The position numbers were made by a program, and so were the translations under genes. Under the pieces are notes generated by a model, which was given only the letters and a program-made list of their open reading frames with translations, did no database searches and was not told the DNA's origin. This document shows, one piece after another, positions 40,985 to 52,398 of a stretch of 64,000 nucleotides of DNA. How positions within the stretch are numbered: the stretch's first letter is position 1; every line of letters starts with the position of its first letter. This DNA is from Zopfochytrium polystomum (Eukaryota; Chytridiomycota; Chytridiomycetes; Chytridiales; Chytridiaceae), in contig JAIVFJ010000005.1 of assembly GCA_025765615.1 (NCBI GenBank), positions 1-64,000 of the forward strand. The letters run 5' to 3'.

Positions 40985-42268
40985 AACGAAATTGCTCTCT
41001 AGTCGCCACGCGGAACAGTTTTCTTTTTTCCTTTTTTTCTCTTTTTTTTTTTTTTTCTTTCAAACCGCGCGGCACATCTGCCCTTTATATGGAGACCATT
41101 CAGTCTGTTCCCCAGTAGTTCTTGCGTGGCCATTTCCCCCTTGCTTTGGCCCGTCGAACGTTCGTCTTTTGCCCCACCACCGTACTGAAGGATCAAGTAA
41201 AGAGGAAGTAACGGTGAAGGGAAGATCACGAGTCGATCACGTGATGCTTAATTCCTTACACCTTCTTCTCTTCTCTGTTCTTTTTGTTATTCTTGCGCTG
41301 CAAATTTTTGCGCATCAAAAGAAAAATTTGCAGCAAGACACCCACCCTCACCCTGCAGCAAGCCCAATGCCATTCATTCACCGCCAACGCCCAACAGCAG
41401 ACATATAAAAAAATGTAAAGCGTTGTCTGTGTGACTGTGCTCTCTAACTCCTCATCTACGGCCAAAGGTGGAAACAAGAGCATGGACCCAAATACCAAAC
41501 CTGACTAATGAAAAGGGGCAAAAGGAGGGTGTCTAGGGGGGACACCAGACAGGAATGCGTATTTGGAGTCATAAAAAGCCGAAAAAATTTACAAAGAAAT
41601 CTCTAGCACGAGGGGTTACTCACACCAAAGCATGAAACAGACACAATCACAAAAGAAAGCATTATCCTCTGGTGCAAGACACAGAAGGGTTTCATCTGGG
41701 GCACAATGTGAGAGAACTTCACGTCATCCGCTTTGTCTTCCTTCCTTGTCAACCTTTCCTTGTGGAACTCCGATGCTTCACTTCCCGCTCTGCATCATTA
41801 CCTTCGTCTCCCACTTTGTTACCTTCGTGTCATTCTCTGCTCCCTTACTTCTGATGTATCACTCCCCACTTCCCCTGTCCTTCATATCAGATAACTCTCA
41901 ACCATCGGACTTCTAGCAGTATAAGAGCAAACCTCCAAAAGACCTTCCACTACGCTTCAAAGGACCGTTCCTTCGAATTCCCTCACACACAAGGCCAAGG
42001 CCAAGTTAGATCAGAGACAAAAATGACTAAATCAGTAAGGGGAGTTGTAAACCACTACATCCCATAAAAGGAAGCAACAAAAGAAAGAAACAACAAGTCA
42101 AACCCTGATTTGGGGGGGGGGGGGGGGGGGGTTGGAAATTTGGAGGCAGGAGAGACACTGTGTGGAGGGGGTGTGGCTGAAAGTGTGATTCATCCTTCCA
42201 AATTGTTCCTTCTTCTTTCGCTCCTCCTCCCTATAAATACTCCCTCTCTTTCCTCTCTTGTTCTTTAT
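40985..42268. other. Intergenic with T-tracts and a G20 run
   Basis: No supported gene. It includes the homopolymer G run listed separately and an A/T-rich 3' flank of the small gene. Confidence 0.5.
42112..42131. repeat. Poly-G run (20 bases)
   Basis: Twenty consecutive G residues on the + strand. Confidence 0.95.
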
Positions 42269-42860
42269 TATACAGTGGCTCACAGAATTGTGCCAATGTT
42301 TTTTTTGTTTGACTGTCCAACCCCCTCCTGAGTGAACAAACGAAGGTTTCTTCCTGAAATTCAGTGTGCTTACCGGGTAATAGTGTGAAAATGTGTTACT
42401 AAAGTGGGGGAAGCGGCACACCCTCAGCAGAGGAAGATTGAGGCATCAAATGATCCATGAGGAGGTATGTAAAGGAAAGTTTGTCGGCGCAAACCCCTGC
42501 CCTGTTGGATTCATAAATTCATGAAACCCATCTCAATTGAAAAAAAAAATGATGTCTTAAATCTCCTTGACCAAGGCCACTCAGGTTGCGAAATTGCCGC
42601 CAACGTGAAGGTGGGAATGTGTACTGTTTACCGCATTTGCGCAGTGGAGCGTCCAGAATTTGAAAACACTCCACCTGAACGTCCAAGGAAGCTCCCTTCC
42701 CGGCAAAAACGTCAATTGCGTCCTCCCATTCTGAGCACTCCATGCCACAGTGTTGAAAGGGAATGGGCATTGAAGCGAATGGACCCTAAAAGCAGAAAAA
42801 GCAGTTTTTCCTGGAAGGCAAAAGCCTTGACTTGCAGGAGCTCACAACAGTGTAAACAGT
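42269..42860 (+). mobile_element. Tc1/mariner-like element, 3'-truncated
   Basis: A TA-flanked CAGTGGCTCACAGAATTG at 42271 looks like a Tc1-type terminal repeat. It is followed about 250 bases later by a transposase N-terminus. The matching right end is not found before the sequence passes into the inverted-repeat element at about 42853. Confidence 0.5.
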
Positions 42861-42877
42861 CTACTCTGAGTGAGTGA
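42521..42877 (+). pseudogene. Tc1-like transposase, N-terminal part
   Basis: Residues 1-75 form the DNA-binding paired-like helix-turn-helix of Tc1 transposases (ISIEKKNDVLNLLDQGHSGC, then a recognition helix, then RPRKLPSRQKRQL). The later text is low-quality and runs into unrelated repeat DNA, and no DDE catalytic domain is present. Confidence 0.6.
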
Positions 42878-43640
42878 GTGGAAGGAGTGAATGAAGTGGA
42901 GATGTGTGTTTGTGGGTGGTCCTTCTCCCCAACTTGGAGAGAAAGAGGAAAAAACTCTGTTATGAATTATTGTACATAATGATGATATGCACGCTGTAAT
43001 AGTTGCTAGGCAAGCATGACCAGCACACGGTAAAAACCTCTCCTATATTATCTGCTTGAGCAGAGGAGGAGGAAAACTGTTGACACTGGGTTTTGTCAGG
43101 AACAGGACAGGACAGGACAAGGCAGACAAGGAACTGAGAGGAGTGATGATTGTATTGGAAACAATGATTCACTTGAGGGATGGGACAGGTCCCCCATCCC
43201 CCTTTTATACCTTTTGAGAGTGTTCCTTGTCAAGACTCAAAGAAAGTTCCAGAAAGAGCAATTAGTAATACAATGATACCAATGATACCAATGACAACAA
43301 GACAAGTCAGGAAAGCAAAGAAGGTTCCAGAAGGTTCCACAAGATTCCATGAAGGAATGTTCTAGAAGGTTCCAGAAGGTTCCAGAAGGTTCCAGAAGGT
43401 TCCAGAAGGTTCCATGAAGGAATGTTCTAGAAGGTTCCAGAGGTTTCCAGAGGGTGATTCATAACAGGTTTCTGTTCCACTTAATGCTCAGAGTATTTGT
43501 CATCAGCACAAGCCAGCACCCAGGTCTGCATTGGCAGTGGCTCACTCTCCCATGGGCATTGTGAGAATGATAACTGACAGTCACAACAGGTTCAGGTCCG
43601 TCTTGTGCCTCTTGCTGCTAACCAGTCAGTTTCGCCTAAC
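42853..43640. mobile_element. Inverted-repeat element, partial copy B, split by a solo LTR
   Basis: In reverse orientation to copy A it carries the internal segment (from about 42853, including the inner AACTTGGAGAG and GCAGAGGAGGAGGAAAACTG stretches) and one 175-base terminal repeat (43467-43640), interrupted by a solo LTR. The other terminal repeat is missing. Joining across the LTR restores the order seen in copy A. Confidence 0.7.
43094..43466 (-). repeat. Solo LTR of the gypsy family, inside inverted-repeat copy B
   Basis: 373 bases, reverse orientation, with target duplication GGTTT on both sides (43089-43093, 43467-43471). It is longer than the full element's LTR because the GAA/TTC block is expanded. 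Confidence 0.95.
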
Positions 43641-43645
43641 AAACT

Positions 43646-44260
43646 GACGAAACAGAGCTCTTTGGCGATCCTGGATAGTGATACTGAGTTGAACAGACCC
43701 ACTTGCAGCATATCTCCCTTTCGGTTGGTCCAACTTTGATAGACTTCCTTTGCGGGCTGGTGGATCTCCTCAAAGGTGGCAGTAGCAACTGCGTCCAAAC
43801 AACCAAAACGAAGTATCTGGTCAGCCATGTGCACTGCAGCCCCATGCCGCTTGATCACCCTTCCAGGCAGCTCATCCAGCCAAAAAAATTAGACCATAAA
43901 TTGCACACCATCTTGAACATTTGCATGAAACTCTTCTAACTCCTTGCAAGATATCTCGGTGCATTGAGCAATGGAGTAAACCCTTGCCAGAGGAATAAAG
44001 AGCTTCATGAAGCCATTCATGGTGGAGTAAGAATCCCAATAAGCAGAAATGGGAGGATGGAGAATAGGTCAGCGTTTTCATGTGCCCGGCGATTTGAGAT
44101 TGCGCGATGTGGAATGTTGGTTAGTCTTGAGGGCAATAAATGCAGCAAAGACAAAGTTGAGTACCTGCATAAAACTTAGAAGTCCCCACAATGCTCAGAA
44201 TGGAGCCATGTATCTTCCGATGGAGCCAGCATGGCAATTGACTACCAAGGGAAAGGCGAT
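43646..44260 (-). pseudogene. Decayed coding region, unidentified (transposon-type)
   Basis: The minus strand reads CTEISCKELEEFHANVQDGV, DELPGRVIKRHGAAVHMADQ, FGCLDAVATATFEEIHQPAK and SLSRIAKELCFVS, with a stop between the first two blocks and more upstream. It ends exactly where inverted-repeat copy B begins, as if that element had inserted into it. No family could be named. Confidence 0.45.
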
Positions 44261-44280
44261 GGCCACGGTTAAGAAGAAGC

Positions 44281-45337
44281 CTAAATAAGTGGATGCCCGT
44301 TCAGTGGAGATGATGTGGCGCACAAAAACAGGGTCAACGTTTTCAACGATTGATGGACAAATGGCAAGGTTGAGATGTATAGGTACATAGACTGGTATAA
44401 GAAGAGGGTGTTAACATAACTTCGCTTGCTTATATAAACATAATCCTTGATGCTTAATCTTTGGAGGGACGGCACAAGCTGCTCCAGCGATGCTTCATCT
44501 ACCTCTCACAGAACCTCGCCTGGGTGTCTCTCCTCTCGTAGTGAAACTCTTTCCCATCCTTTGTGAAATGAATTTGGTCGCATCCTCTCGTGTCAAACCT
44601 GGGTCTTCTTCCTTTCCTCATATTGTTTCCAACTATGAACTGCAGCTTTTGAACTTGGAGTAGGTTCGTCCGTCTCGCTCGCCTTCAGGACCTGCCGAGC
44701 CGGGCCCCCACATAATTAATATTAACCTACTGCAAATTTGGAGCCGTTCCAAAAACTTAAAACGTGGCCGCGTCGGACTCGGGTGATGTCGTGGGCGCTG
44801 TCGTGGCCGCTGCTGTCTCTCCCGCTGCTATCTCTGCAGGCTTGGCCGAACAGCGGGCGGGAACACGACGGCCTCGACGCTGCCGCAGTAGGCGATGACG
44901 CGCTCAAGGCGGACGGTGACCTCGCCCAACCTGGGGCCGCCACCGAGCACATTGAAATTTCCGCCTGCCTGCAGAAGGTTATTTTTTGGAAATTTACCTT
45001 AAGACTTCCTGAAAAAGATCCAGATGAAGAGAAGAGGTTCCTTTCTAAGGGTCGGCGGGGAGGTTGCTGGGAGGTTGCTGGGCTTCTGGGAGGCTACCGA
45101 GTGCAGGGTGTGCTAGGTGGGCAGCACTATTTTGCATCCATTGTCATTGAGGTACAAATCACTGAGAGCCATGCTAGCTATAGCGTTAGTGTGGGCAAAG
45201 TCCCAAAAACGAAAAGAAGGAGGAGAGTAGCAGGAGGAGAGAAAGGAGAGTACGCAGTGCTTTGCGAAGAGCGCAGCTATTAACCCAATACTGACACAGT
45301 CAATTTATATGTAGTGGATTTTGTATCCAGTGGATTT
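44281..45337. other. Intergenic with an old coding-like patch
   Basis: GC-rich 44755-44980 reads on the minus strand as GNFNVLGGGPRLGEVTVRLE and so on for about 48 codons before a stop, which may be a remnant exon. The remainder shows nothing. Confidence 0.35.
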
Positions 45338-45632
45338 TGTTATGAATCACCCCCTTGAACCTTCTGGAACCTTCTAGCTGGAACCTTGGGGAACCTTCTG
45401 GAACCTTCTTTGCTTTCCTGACTTGTCTTGTTGTCATTGGTATCATTGGTATCATTGTATTACTAATTGCTCTTTCTGGAACTTTCTTTGAGTCTTGACA
45501 AGGAAGACTCTCAAAAGGTATAAAAGGGGGATAGGGGACCTCCCCATCCTCAAGTGAATTATTGTTTCCAATACAATTATCACTCCTCTCAGTTCCTTGT
45601 CAGCCTTGTCCTGTCCTGCCCTGTTCCTGACA
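45338..45632 (+). repeat. Solo LTR of the gypsy family, internally deleted
   Basis: TGTTATG...CTGACA ends, 295 bases. Part of the GAA/TTC block is missing. No matching 5-base duplication flanks it. Confidence 0.9.
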
Positions 45633-46169
45633 CTGGCTGTCTGTCTGTCTGTCTCTCTATCTCTTCGCTCTGTCTCTCCTCTGTCTCTCCCTCTCCCTCT
45701 CTCTCTGGGACTGTGTTGAGATTTGAGCCAAGGAAGTCAGCTTCCTATGTCGATGGCGGCCTCGTTGCCGCTGCTGATGCGTCTTACACTAAGTCGGGTA
45801 AGCCGAAAGGCCTAATCTGAATCCAATGAAAAGACTTGGTGAAGACAGCGGTGATTCTAGCTTTGCTTTCCAAGGCTTCGCCGGCGAGGACAATGCGATT
45901 AGAATCGCACTCAATGGATTCAGAGAAATGTTGAAGTGGGGCAGATCAGAGCAGCTCCAGGTCAGCTGACTTTGTCTGAACCAATGTTGAACCAGGGACT
46001 GGTTGATTTGAAATGCCCCTGTTGATTTCAAATCATCTTTCCTCTGTGGGAAGACTGGTCACTGGACACAGACCTCTGGACAGACCTTGGTTGATTTGAA
46101 TTCCTCGACCCTTCAACCTTCTTGCGACGCCGCCTCCACTCATGGCGTCGCCTTCTACACTGCAACTTC

Positions 46170-46272
46170 AACAGACTGATAGTCAACGGGCTGTCTGTAT
46201 CTTTGTCTCTCTCTCCATCTCTTCGCTCTGTCACTCTCTCTCTCTGTCTGTCTCTCTCTGTTTCTCTGTCTC

Positions 46273-46349
<77 letters not shown>

Positions 46350-46920
46350 CATTTTTATCATGCCGTAAAACTAAAAAAGGAAGTCAACAAGCTGTCTGTC
46401 TATAAGAGTGGCAGTCAACAGGTTGTCTGTCTATCTCTCTGTCTCTGGGAGTGGCAGTCAATGGGCTGAGTGTCTCACTGTCTATCTCTCTGTCTCTTTG
46501 CAGTCAGTACTTTAAAAGCTGTATGGTACCTCTTCAAAAAGCTCCCTCTGTCTGTCTCCTTCTGAAGTAGCTCTACTCAAGGGACCAAAGTATGCATTCT
46601 TTTCCCCTACTTTGAAGATTTGCAACCAACCCAAAAGGAGAAGCAACGGGTGGAGGGGAGGCAGCAGCCCCCCTTCCCTGGGTCACTGGGAGGAGGAGCC
46701 AACTGAAATGATATATTGGTTTGTGATTTTGCAAAGTCAACAGGCTGTTGTCTATCTATCAATCAATGACTGTCTCTTTGTTTGAACTAAAGTCAACAGG
46801 CTGTTTGTATTTCTCCAACTGGGTTCTGTGAGTACTTCGGAGCCAGTGCCCACCTGTCTGTTGCAGTCAACAGGCTCTCAGTCTTCCTATTGCAGTCAAT
46901 GGGTTGCTGCATGAGTGGCC
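46170..46920. repeat. Dispersed AGTCAACAGGCTGT units among CT repeats
   Basis: The motif AGTCAACAGGCTGT or a close variant occurs about eight times at irregular spacing, mixed with CTGT/CT microsatellite (pure CT about 46260-46346). Confidence 0.75.
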
Positions 46921-47150
46921 AAAGGCTGCGAGGGCAGCACTCAGTTTGCCTGAGGTTCCAGGTTTGCCAGTGTGGCTGTGCTGCAAGACTACAACTTCTC
47001 TCTCTTTCTGTCCTTCTTTGTCTGTCAGTGTGTCAGTGGCTTGGGGCTAACACCCTGAGCTTTGTTGGTCACTCTCCACATGTCCTGCTTCGCAGTGTTC
47101 ATTGTGGCATGGCACTCTCCTTTCAATCTGGTGACAGATTGCCTGTGTGT
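46890..47150. repeat. Interspersed repeat, copy 1
   Basis: Shares GGCTGCGANGGCNGCACTCAGTTTGC-type text, a CT-rich middle and a TTCATTGTGGC...CACTCTCC end with 55195-55480, in the same order. Confidence 0.6.
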
Positions 47151-47259
47151 GGGACTACCAATGTCCATTGAAGGCTTTGTCTTGTTATTTTTTTCTTGCG
47201 TTTGGGCACCCAGAAGGGAATATGCATGGACAAAGAATGATGAAGGAGCTTGCTAATGA

Positions 47260-47998
47260 TGAACTTCACAAGGGAGAGACTTTTTTCTTCCTCGCATGAA
47301 TTGCCAGTGAAACCCGAGAAGGAAACTTCTCGCCGTTCCCAGTTTCGACCGCCTCAGGCAACGACACGCTTCGCCGACGGTCCCTCCACCCCCCCTCGAG
47401 ACCTGCGTTCGCAAGGAGGTTTCATGGCAAGCCCACCGACTGGACACTGGTCGCCAACCGTACCAGCATGTCCGTCATCGCAACCCGTCACCATCTCCTG
47501 ACAGGGGCCAACCGTCCGCAGCGGCGCCAGAATCTGCCAAGTGCCGCGTGGCGGCTGTCGTGAGCCGATACGATATGGAGCTTTGATCTAAATGGAGTGG
47601 ATGATCACTGGTCCGTTCACGTTCTGCGAGCCCCTTCAGATAGTCCTCACTTCCTGAAGCTTCCCCATCGGAAACCCGAAGCAGACAAAGGAGGATCTGC
47701 CCAAAGTGAGGCGGTGAAGGACTGCCACTGCGCAAGCAGGCGAGAGTCCAGGATCTGCACTCAGAGCCCCGCGGCAGCCGAACGGACTCACGGCGCGCGC
47801 GTCGCCGGCGTCAAAACGCCAAGACGAGCGCTCCTGGAATGCGTTTGCGTTAAGACGTGGTTGTGGGAAGCAGTTGTTGCCTTTTGAGAGGTTGGCCGGC
47901 CTGCGTGCGTGTGTGCGTGTGTGTGGGGGGGGTCATGTATTCAAAGATAGTACGGCGCGCGCATGTGCGGGGGGAGTAGGGGAGTTGGTGCGCGCGCG

Positions 47999-48043
<45 letters not shown>

Positions 48044-48160
48044 TGTGTGTGTGCGTTGCGTTGGTGTGGTGGACCATCCAAGGCGCGTCGCGCACGGCAC
48101 GTCACAGGCATTCTGAGCGCGAGACACAGGAAGATCGACGATACTACACGACAGAGAGAT

Positions 48161-48205
<45 letters not shown>

Positions 48206-48695
48206 TTAGCCAGACGGATGCATTATCGATTGATTGATTGATTGAACTGGTCGGGGGGCACTAGTTGTTTGTTGTTTGTTGTGGCTGTTTTGCCTCTCTG
48301 ACAAGGAACGAAGAAGAGAGCGAGAAAAAGAGTGAGTGTGCCAGTGGTAAAGAGAGAGACAGAGAGAGGGAGAGAGACAGAGAGACGCGACCGAAACAAC
48401 AATCAATCTCGCTGTCTCCCTCGATAATTGTGCCAACAACCGTTGACAAGTCCTAGTTTCGACGGAGACACGCCGAATTGTAAATAACTGACCGGAGAAA
48501 CAAGCAGCCTGAGACAGCGGATGCTTCCATTCTTCTTCTGGAGACACACAATACAATATTGCTGGCTTGATGCGGAGACAGGCAGGGAGACAGACCTGGA
48601 AATCTTCCAACGAAGACAGAGGAAAACAGAGAACAAAAACAAAACAAACATTTCCAATTTGCAGTCTGAGGATATAACAAAATAAGGAGGAAAAC

Positions 48696-48700
<5 letters not shown>
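47260..48700. other. Intergenic with GT, GACA and GA microsatellites
   Basis: GC-rich 47280-47880 has coding-like composition, but no start, splice pattern or family was found. (GT)n lies at 48002-48052, GACA repeats at 48157-48204 and again at 48698-48755, and a GA patch near 48350. Confidence 0.5.
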
Positions 48701-48729
<29 letters not shown>

Positions 48730-48763
48730 GACAGACAGAGACAGACAGACAGAGTTGAATCCC

Positions 48764-48770
48764 TATAAAT
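48764..48770 (+). promoter_or_regulatory. TATA box of the first polyampholyte gene
   Basis: TATAAAT, 139 bases before the ATG. Confidence 0.55.
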
Positions 48771-48908
48771 TCGGGCTGCCGCAGCAGCACCAAAACAACA
48801 AGACAACCCACCAGCCCACACACACAGCAGCTTGCCGCCTTCTGGCACTCAGCAGCTGCAGACAGAGACCCACACTCAAACAACCCACTTCCACCAACCC
48901 GCCTCCCC

Positions 48909-50802
48909 ATGCACATTCCTCGCCTTGCCGCCGCCCTGTTCGCGGCCGCCGTGGCCCTCGCCACCACCTCCTCCGCACTCCCAACAAGCCGCGGCACTGC
49001 CGTCGACGTTGTCGCTCAACGCTTCAACGCCGATGCGGAGGCCGTCGCCCTCGATGCCGGTGCGCTCCTCGAGCGCCGTGAAGGTGGGAACCCAGCGCCA
49101 GTGTCTCTCGCCCGACCTTCTCGCCCTCTGTGTCTAACTTCACCCTCCCCGTTCACATGTTCTCTTGTTCTCTCCGCCCTACCCTCTCACCGTCGTTCCA
49201 ACGTCCGACCCCGTCCTCCTTCACCCTTCGGCCCTGCCATTCACTCCCGACTTCCCTCCCTCCCCCCGACGCATCGCCCTCTCGACTTCAACACCGACCT
49301 TCCAAAACCATGGATCCTGTTTTTCTCCACACAGAAACCAAGTCGTCTCCCAAAACGGCGCTCTCTGACGAGGCGAAGAAAGAGAAGGCCGCGGAGGACA
49401 AGAAGAAGCGGCACGAAGCACGACTGAAGGCTCTCGAAGCCAAGAAGGAGGAACAGGCCGGTGCTGCCGGCAAGTCTAGCGCCGTCGCGGGAACCGCCGG
49501 GGACAAGTCGGTCACTCCTGCCGGTTCCAAAGACGCTGCAGCTGCCGGCAAAGACGTTGCCAAGAAAGACGGCGGTAAGGTGAAGAAGGGGAAGGGCAAG
49601 AGCAAGAAGGCGAAGAAGGGGAAGGGGAAGAAGAAGCACGGCGTCTCGAAGTCCAAGAAGGCCAAGAAGGGCAAGAAGGGCAAGAAGCACTCGCCGTCGA
49701 AGACCAAGAAGGGCAAGAAGCACTCGAAGAACAAGAAGGACAAGAAGAAGCACTCGAAGAACAAGAAGGACAAAAAGAAGCACTCGAAGAACAAGAAGGA
49801 CAAGAAGCACTCGAAGTCGAAGAAGGACAAGAAAGCCAAGAAGGGCAAGGGCAAGCACGGCAAGCACCACAAGAAGGGCGCCAAGAAGCCGGAAGACAAG
49901 CCGGTCAAGCCCACCGACAAGCCCACCGACAAGCCCTCGGAGAAGCCCTCGGAGAAGCCCGCAGTCACGGACGTCAAACCCAAGGACTCGACTTCCTCCA
50001 CTGGCAAGCCGGCGGTCGTCGCTCCTTCGAACTCGACTTCAGGTAAGCGCCTTCACCTTCGCTTCTTTCTTTCTCGTCTCCAGCTCAGCGCCACTAATAT
50101 CACCTCTCTTCGACCCCCTTCTTAGCCGTTGGCAAGTTTGTCGAGGATGACGACTTCCTGAACGATGACGAAGCTCTCGACGAAGGCGAGTTTGACTCGT
50201 TCGACGAGCTGGAGGATGACGCCGCGTTCGATGACGAGGAGCTGTACGACGCCTCCTTCGACGACGAATTCACCGACGAGGATCTTCTGGACAGTGACGA
50301 GCTTGACGAAGTTGATCTCCTTGACGACGATGCCATGTTCGACAGCCTTTTCGACGAGTCGGACGCTCTTGGCGAGGAGGAGCTGTCTGGCGCCGACGAG
50401 GCGTTTGCTGACGAGGACATTTTCGACGACGAGGAGGCCTTCGACGACGAGGCCGCATTCGACGACGAAGAGGCGTTCGACGATGCCGAGCTGTTCGACG
50501 ACGAGGAGGCGGTCGACGAAGTGAGTCTCGTGGACCTGGCGCTCGCCGACGAGATGTTTGCGCACAACGAGGCGGAGGGCCTCACGGAGGGGGACACGTT
50601 TGAGGACGAGCTGATCGACAACGAGGAGATTTTCGACGACGAGGAGTTTGACAACGAAGAGTTTGACAACGACGAGGCGGTCGACAGCGAGGACCTCGAG
50701 AGCGAGGAACTCGACGGCGACCTGTTCGAGGACGATGAGTCCATTGGCGAGGACGACTTTTCAGAAGAGGCGGTCTTTGACGAAGCCTTTGACGACGAGT
50801 GA
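48909..50802 (+). CDS. Secreted block-polyampholyte protein (family member 1)
   Basis: Three exons: 48909-49083, 49335-50042, 50126-50802 (519 aa), both introns phase 1. Exon 1 encodes a signal peptide (MHIPRLAAALFAAAVALATT) and a pro-region that ends LLERRE, a probable Kex2-type dibasic site. Exon 2 encodes about 235 residues dominated by Lys, including a run of KKHSKNKKDK-type units and His-rich KHGKHHKK, then a Pro/Lys spacer (KPTDKPTDKPSEKPSEKP). Exon 3 encodes about 225 residues dominated by Asp and Glu in FDDEEAFDDE-type units, ending FDDE. A strongly basic block thus joins a strongly acidic block in one secreted chain. No enzyme domain is present. Such chains tend to self-associate or bind mineral, but the function is unknown. 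Three shorter relatives lie downstream. Confidence 0.85.
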
Positions 50803-51315
50803 ATGACCCTGTTCGTTTTTCTTCACTCTCTCATTCTCTCAACCTCACTCGTCACCGTCGCGCTATGCACAGTTTCTTTCGCACTCAAGTTTGCGCCAGT
50901 TGTTCCCTTCTTTCGTTCCCTCTCTTTTTTTTCTTTTTTTTTTTTTCCTTGTTCATTTCAGCCTTGTTGCTTGTGCAGCTATTGTGTTTTTATTTGAACT
51001 TTTGCTATGGTTTTTTTCTCTTCTCTGTATGGGATGGGATGGTCTACCAACCCATATACCAACCAGAGCGGACAACAAGGGGCACGAAAAGATATTAAAT
51101 AAACCAGAAAAAAGATGGATTAAAAAACAAAAATTTGGCCACTGTTGCTCATTCTCTTCGTAACAAAGAGGACGTGCTGTTTTTTTTTTTTGTTGTTCCA
51201 TTTTATTTGTACATCAGAAACGAAAGTGAAAAAAGGAGAAAGGAAAAAAGAATGGAAGGGCGCGGGGTCCGCGAAAACGCGGAAAAAAAAAAAGAAAAAG
51301 AAAAAACGAAGAAAA
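50803..51315. other. Convergent 3' flanks of family members 1 and 2
   Basis: About 510 T- and A-rich bases with no gene. Confidence 0.6.
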
Positions 51316-52028
51316 TCACTCTTCGTCGCCGTACACGTCGTCCTCGGCGACGGCTTCGGACTCGTCGGCGGCGCCCTCGTAGTCGTACAGGCCCTCGTAG
51401 TCGACGAAGGCGGCGGCGCCCTCTGCGGGCGCGGCGGCTTCGGCGGCTTCGGCGGGTGGCGCGGCGGCGGCGGCTGTGGTCGTGGTGGGAGTAATGGTTT
51501 TTCAGCCTTTTTTTTCACACCCACACCCACACCCACACACACACACACGCACACACTCCAACTTTCTCTGCCCCACTGTGCTCTGCTCTGCTTTCTCTCT
51601 AAAGCACGTACCTGGCGGAGGGCCGCCCTTCTTTCCGTGGTGGCCGTGGTGCTTGCCGGCGCCCTTGCCCTTGCCCCTGTGTCCGTGGTGCTTGCCGGGA
51701 CCGCCCTTACCGCCCTTACCGCCCTTGTCTGGTTAGTAAGTTTGTTTGTATGTTTGTTTGTTTTTTTTTGTTTTTTTTTGTTTTTTTTTTTTTTGGTTTG
51801 GTTTGGTTTGGTTTGATTCGTTGGGTGAGTTAAAAAAAAAAGCGGGTGGGCGGGGGTGTGGTACGCACGTCGGCGCTCGAGCACGACCGCGCCGGCCGCG
51901 ACGTCGGCGGCGGCGGCGACGGCGAGGTTGGCGGAGAGGTCGGTGGCGGGGAGGGGGGCGGCGGAGACGGCCGATGACGATGCGGCGGCGGCGACGAGGG
52001 CGACGAGGAAGAGCGAGAGGCAGCGCAT
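51316..52028 (-). CDS. Secreted Gly/His/Lys-rich protein with acidic tail (family member 2)
   Basis: Three exons: 52028-51869, 51728-51612, 51473-51316 (144 aa), both introns phase 1. Exon 1 gives a signal peptide (MRCLSLFLVALVAAAASSSA) and a pro-region ending VVLERRR, where the intron interrupts the Arg codons. Exon 2 gives a compact basic block of KGGKGGKGGPGKHHGHRGKG type. Exon 3 gives an Ala/Pro linker and a Tyr-Glu/Asp-rich tail (FVDYEGLYDYEGAADESEAV) ending YGDEE. Domain order, exon order and intron phases match member 1, which lies 0.5 kb away in convergent orientation. Tyr in the tail (three YEG/YDYE) is absent from member 1. Confidence 0.8.
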
Positions 52029-52170
52029 TTTTCTTTTTTTTTTCTTCTGTTGTTGTGTGTCCGGTGGTTTGAAGGGGGTAGGCTTTTGTGGAAGGTTGGG
52101 TGCGAGTTGCGTTGGAGAGGAGAGGAGGTAGTGAGCAGTGGTAGAGAAGGAAGGCGCCCCCCCGGTTGAG

Positions 52171-52178
52171 TATTTATA
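52171..52178 (-). promoter_or_regulatory. TATA box of family member 2
   Basis: TATAAATA on the minus strand, 143 bases before the ATG. Confidence 0.55.
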
Positions 52179-52355
52179 TCTTTTTTTTAGGACTTGACGA
52201 AACGGTGTTTGCAGGTCATGCCCCATATGCCGAGGCATGGCGAAGCACAAACATCGAGAATATGCCCGTTTGGCGCGAGCGAACTGGCAGAGCGAAATTG
52301 TTTGGTGGAGGGGACGCAATTCTGTTGTTCGATTACGAAACGATGGATCGGACTC

Positions 52356-52398
<43 letters not shown>

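Noticed and set aside
41632..41916. 94-codon frame as a gene
   Set aside because: AT-rich composition unlike host genes, no motif, and no neighbour support.
45333..45637. Target-site duplication for the third solo LTR
   Set aside because: Flanking pentamers GATTT and CTGGC differ, so no duplication is claimed.
50100..50744. Minus-strand Ser/Asn-rich frame
   Set aside because: Antisense shadow of the acidic exon of family member 1.
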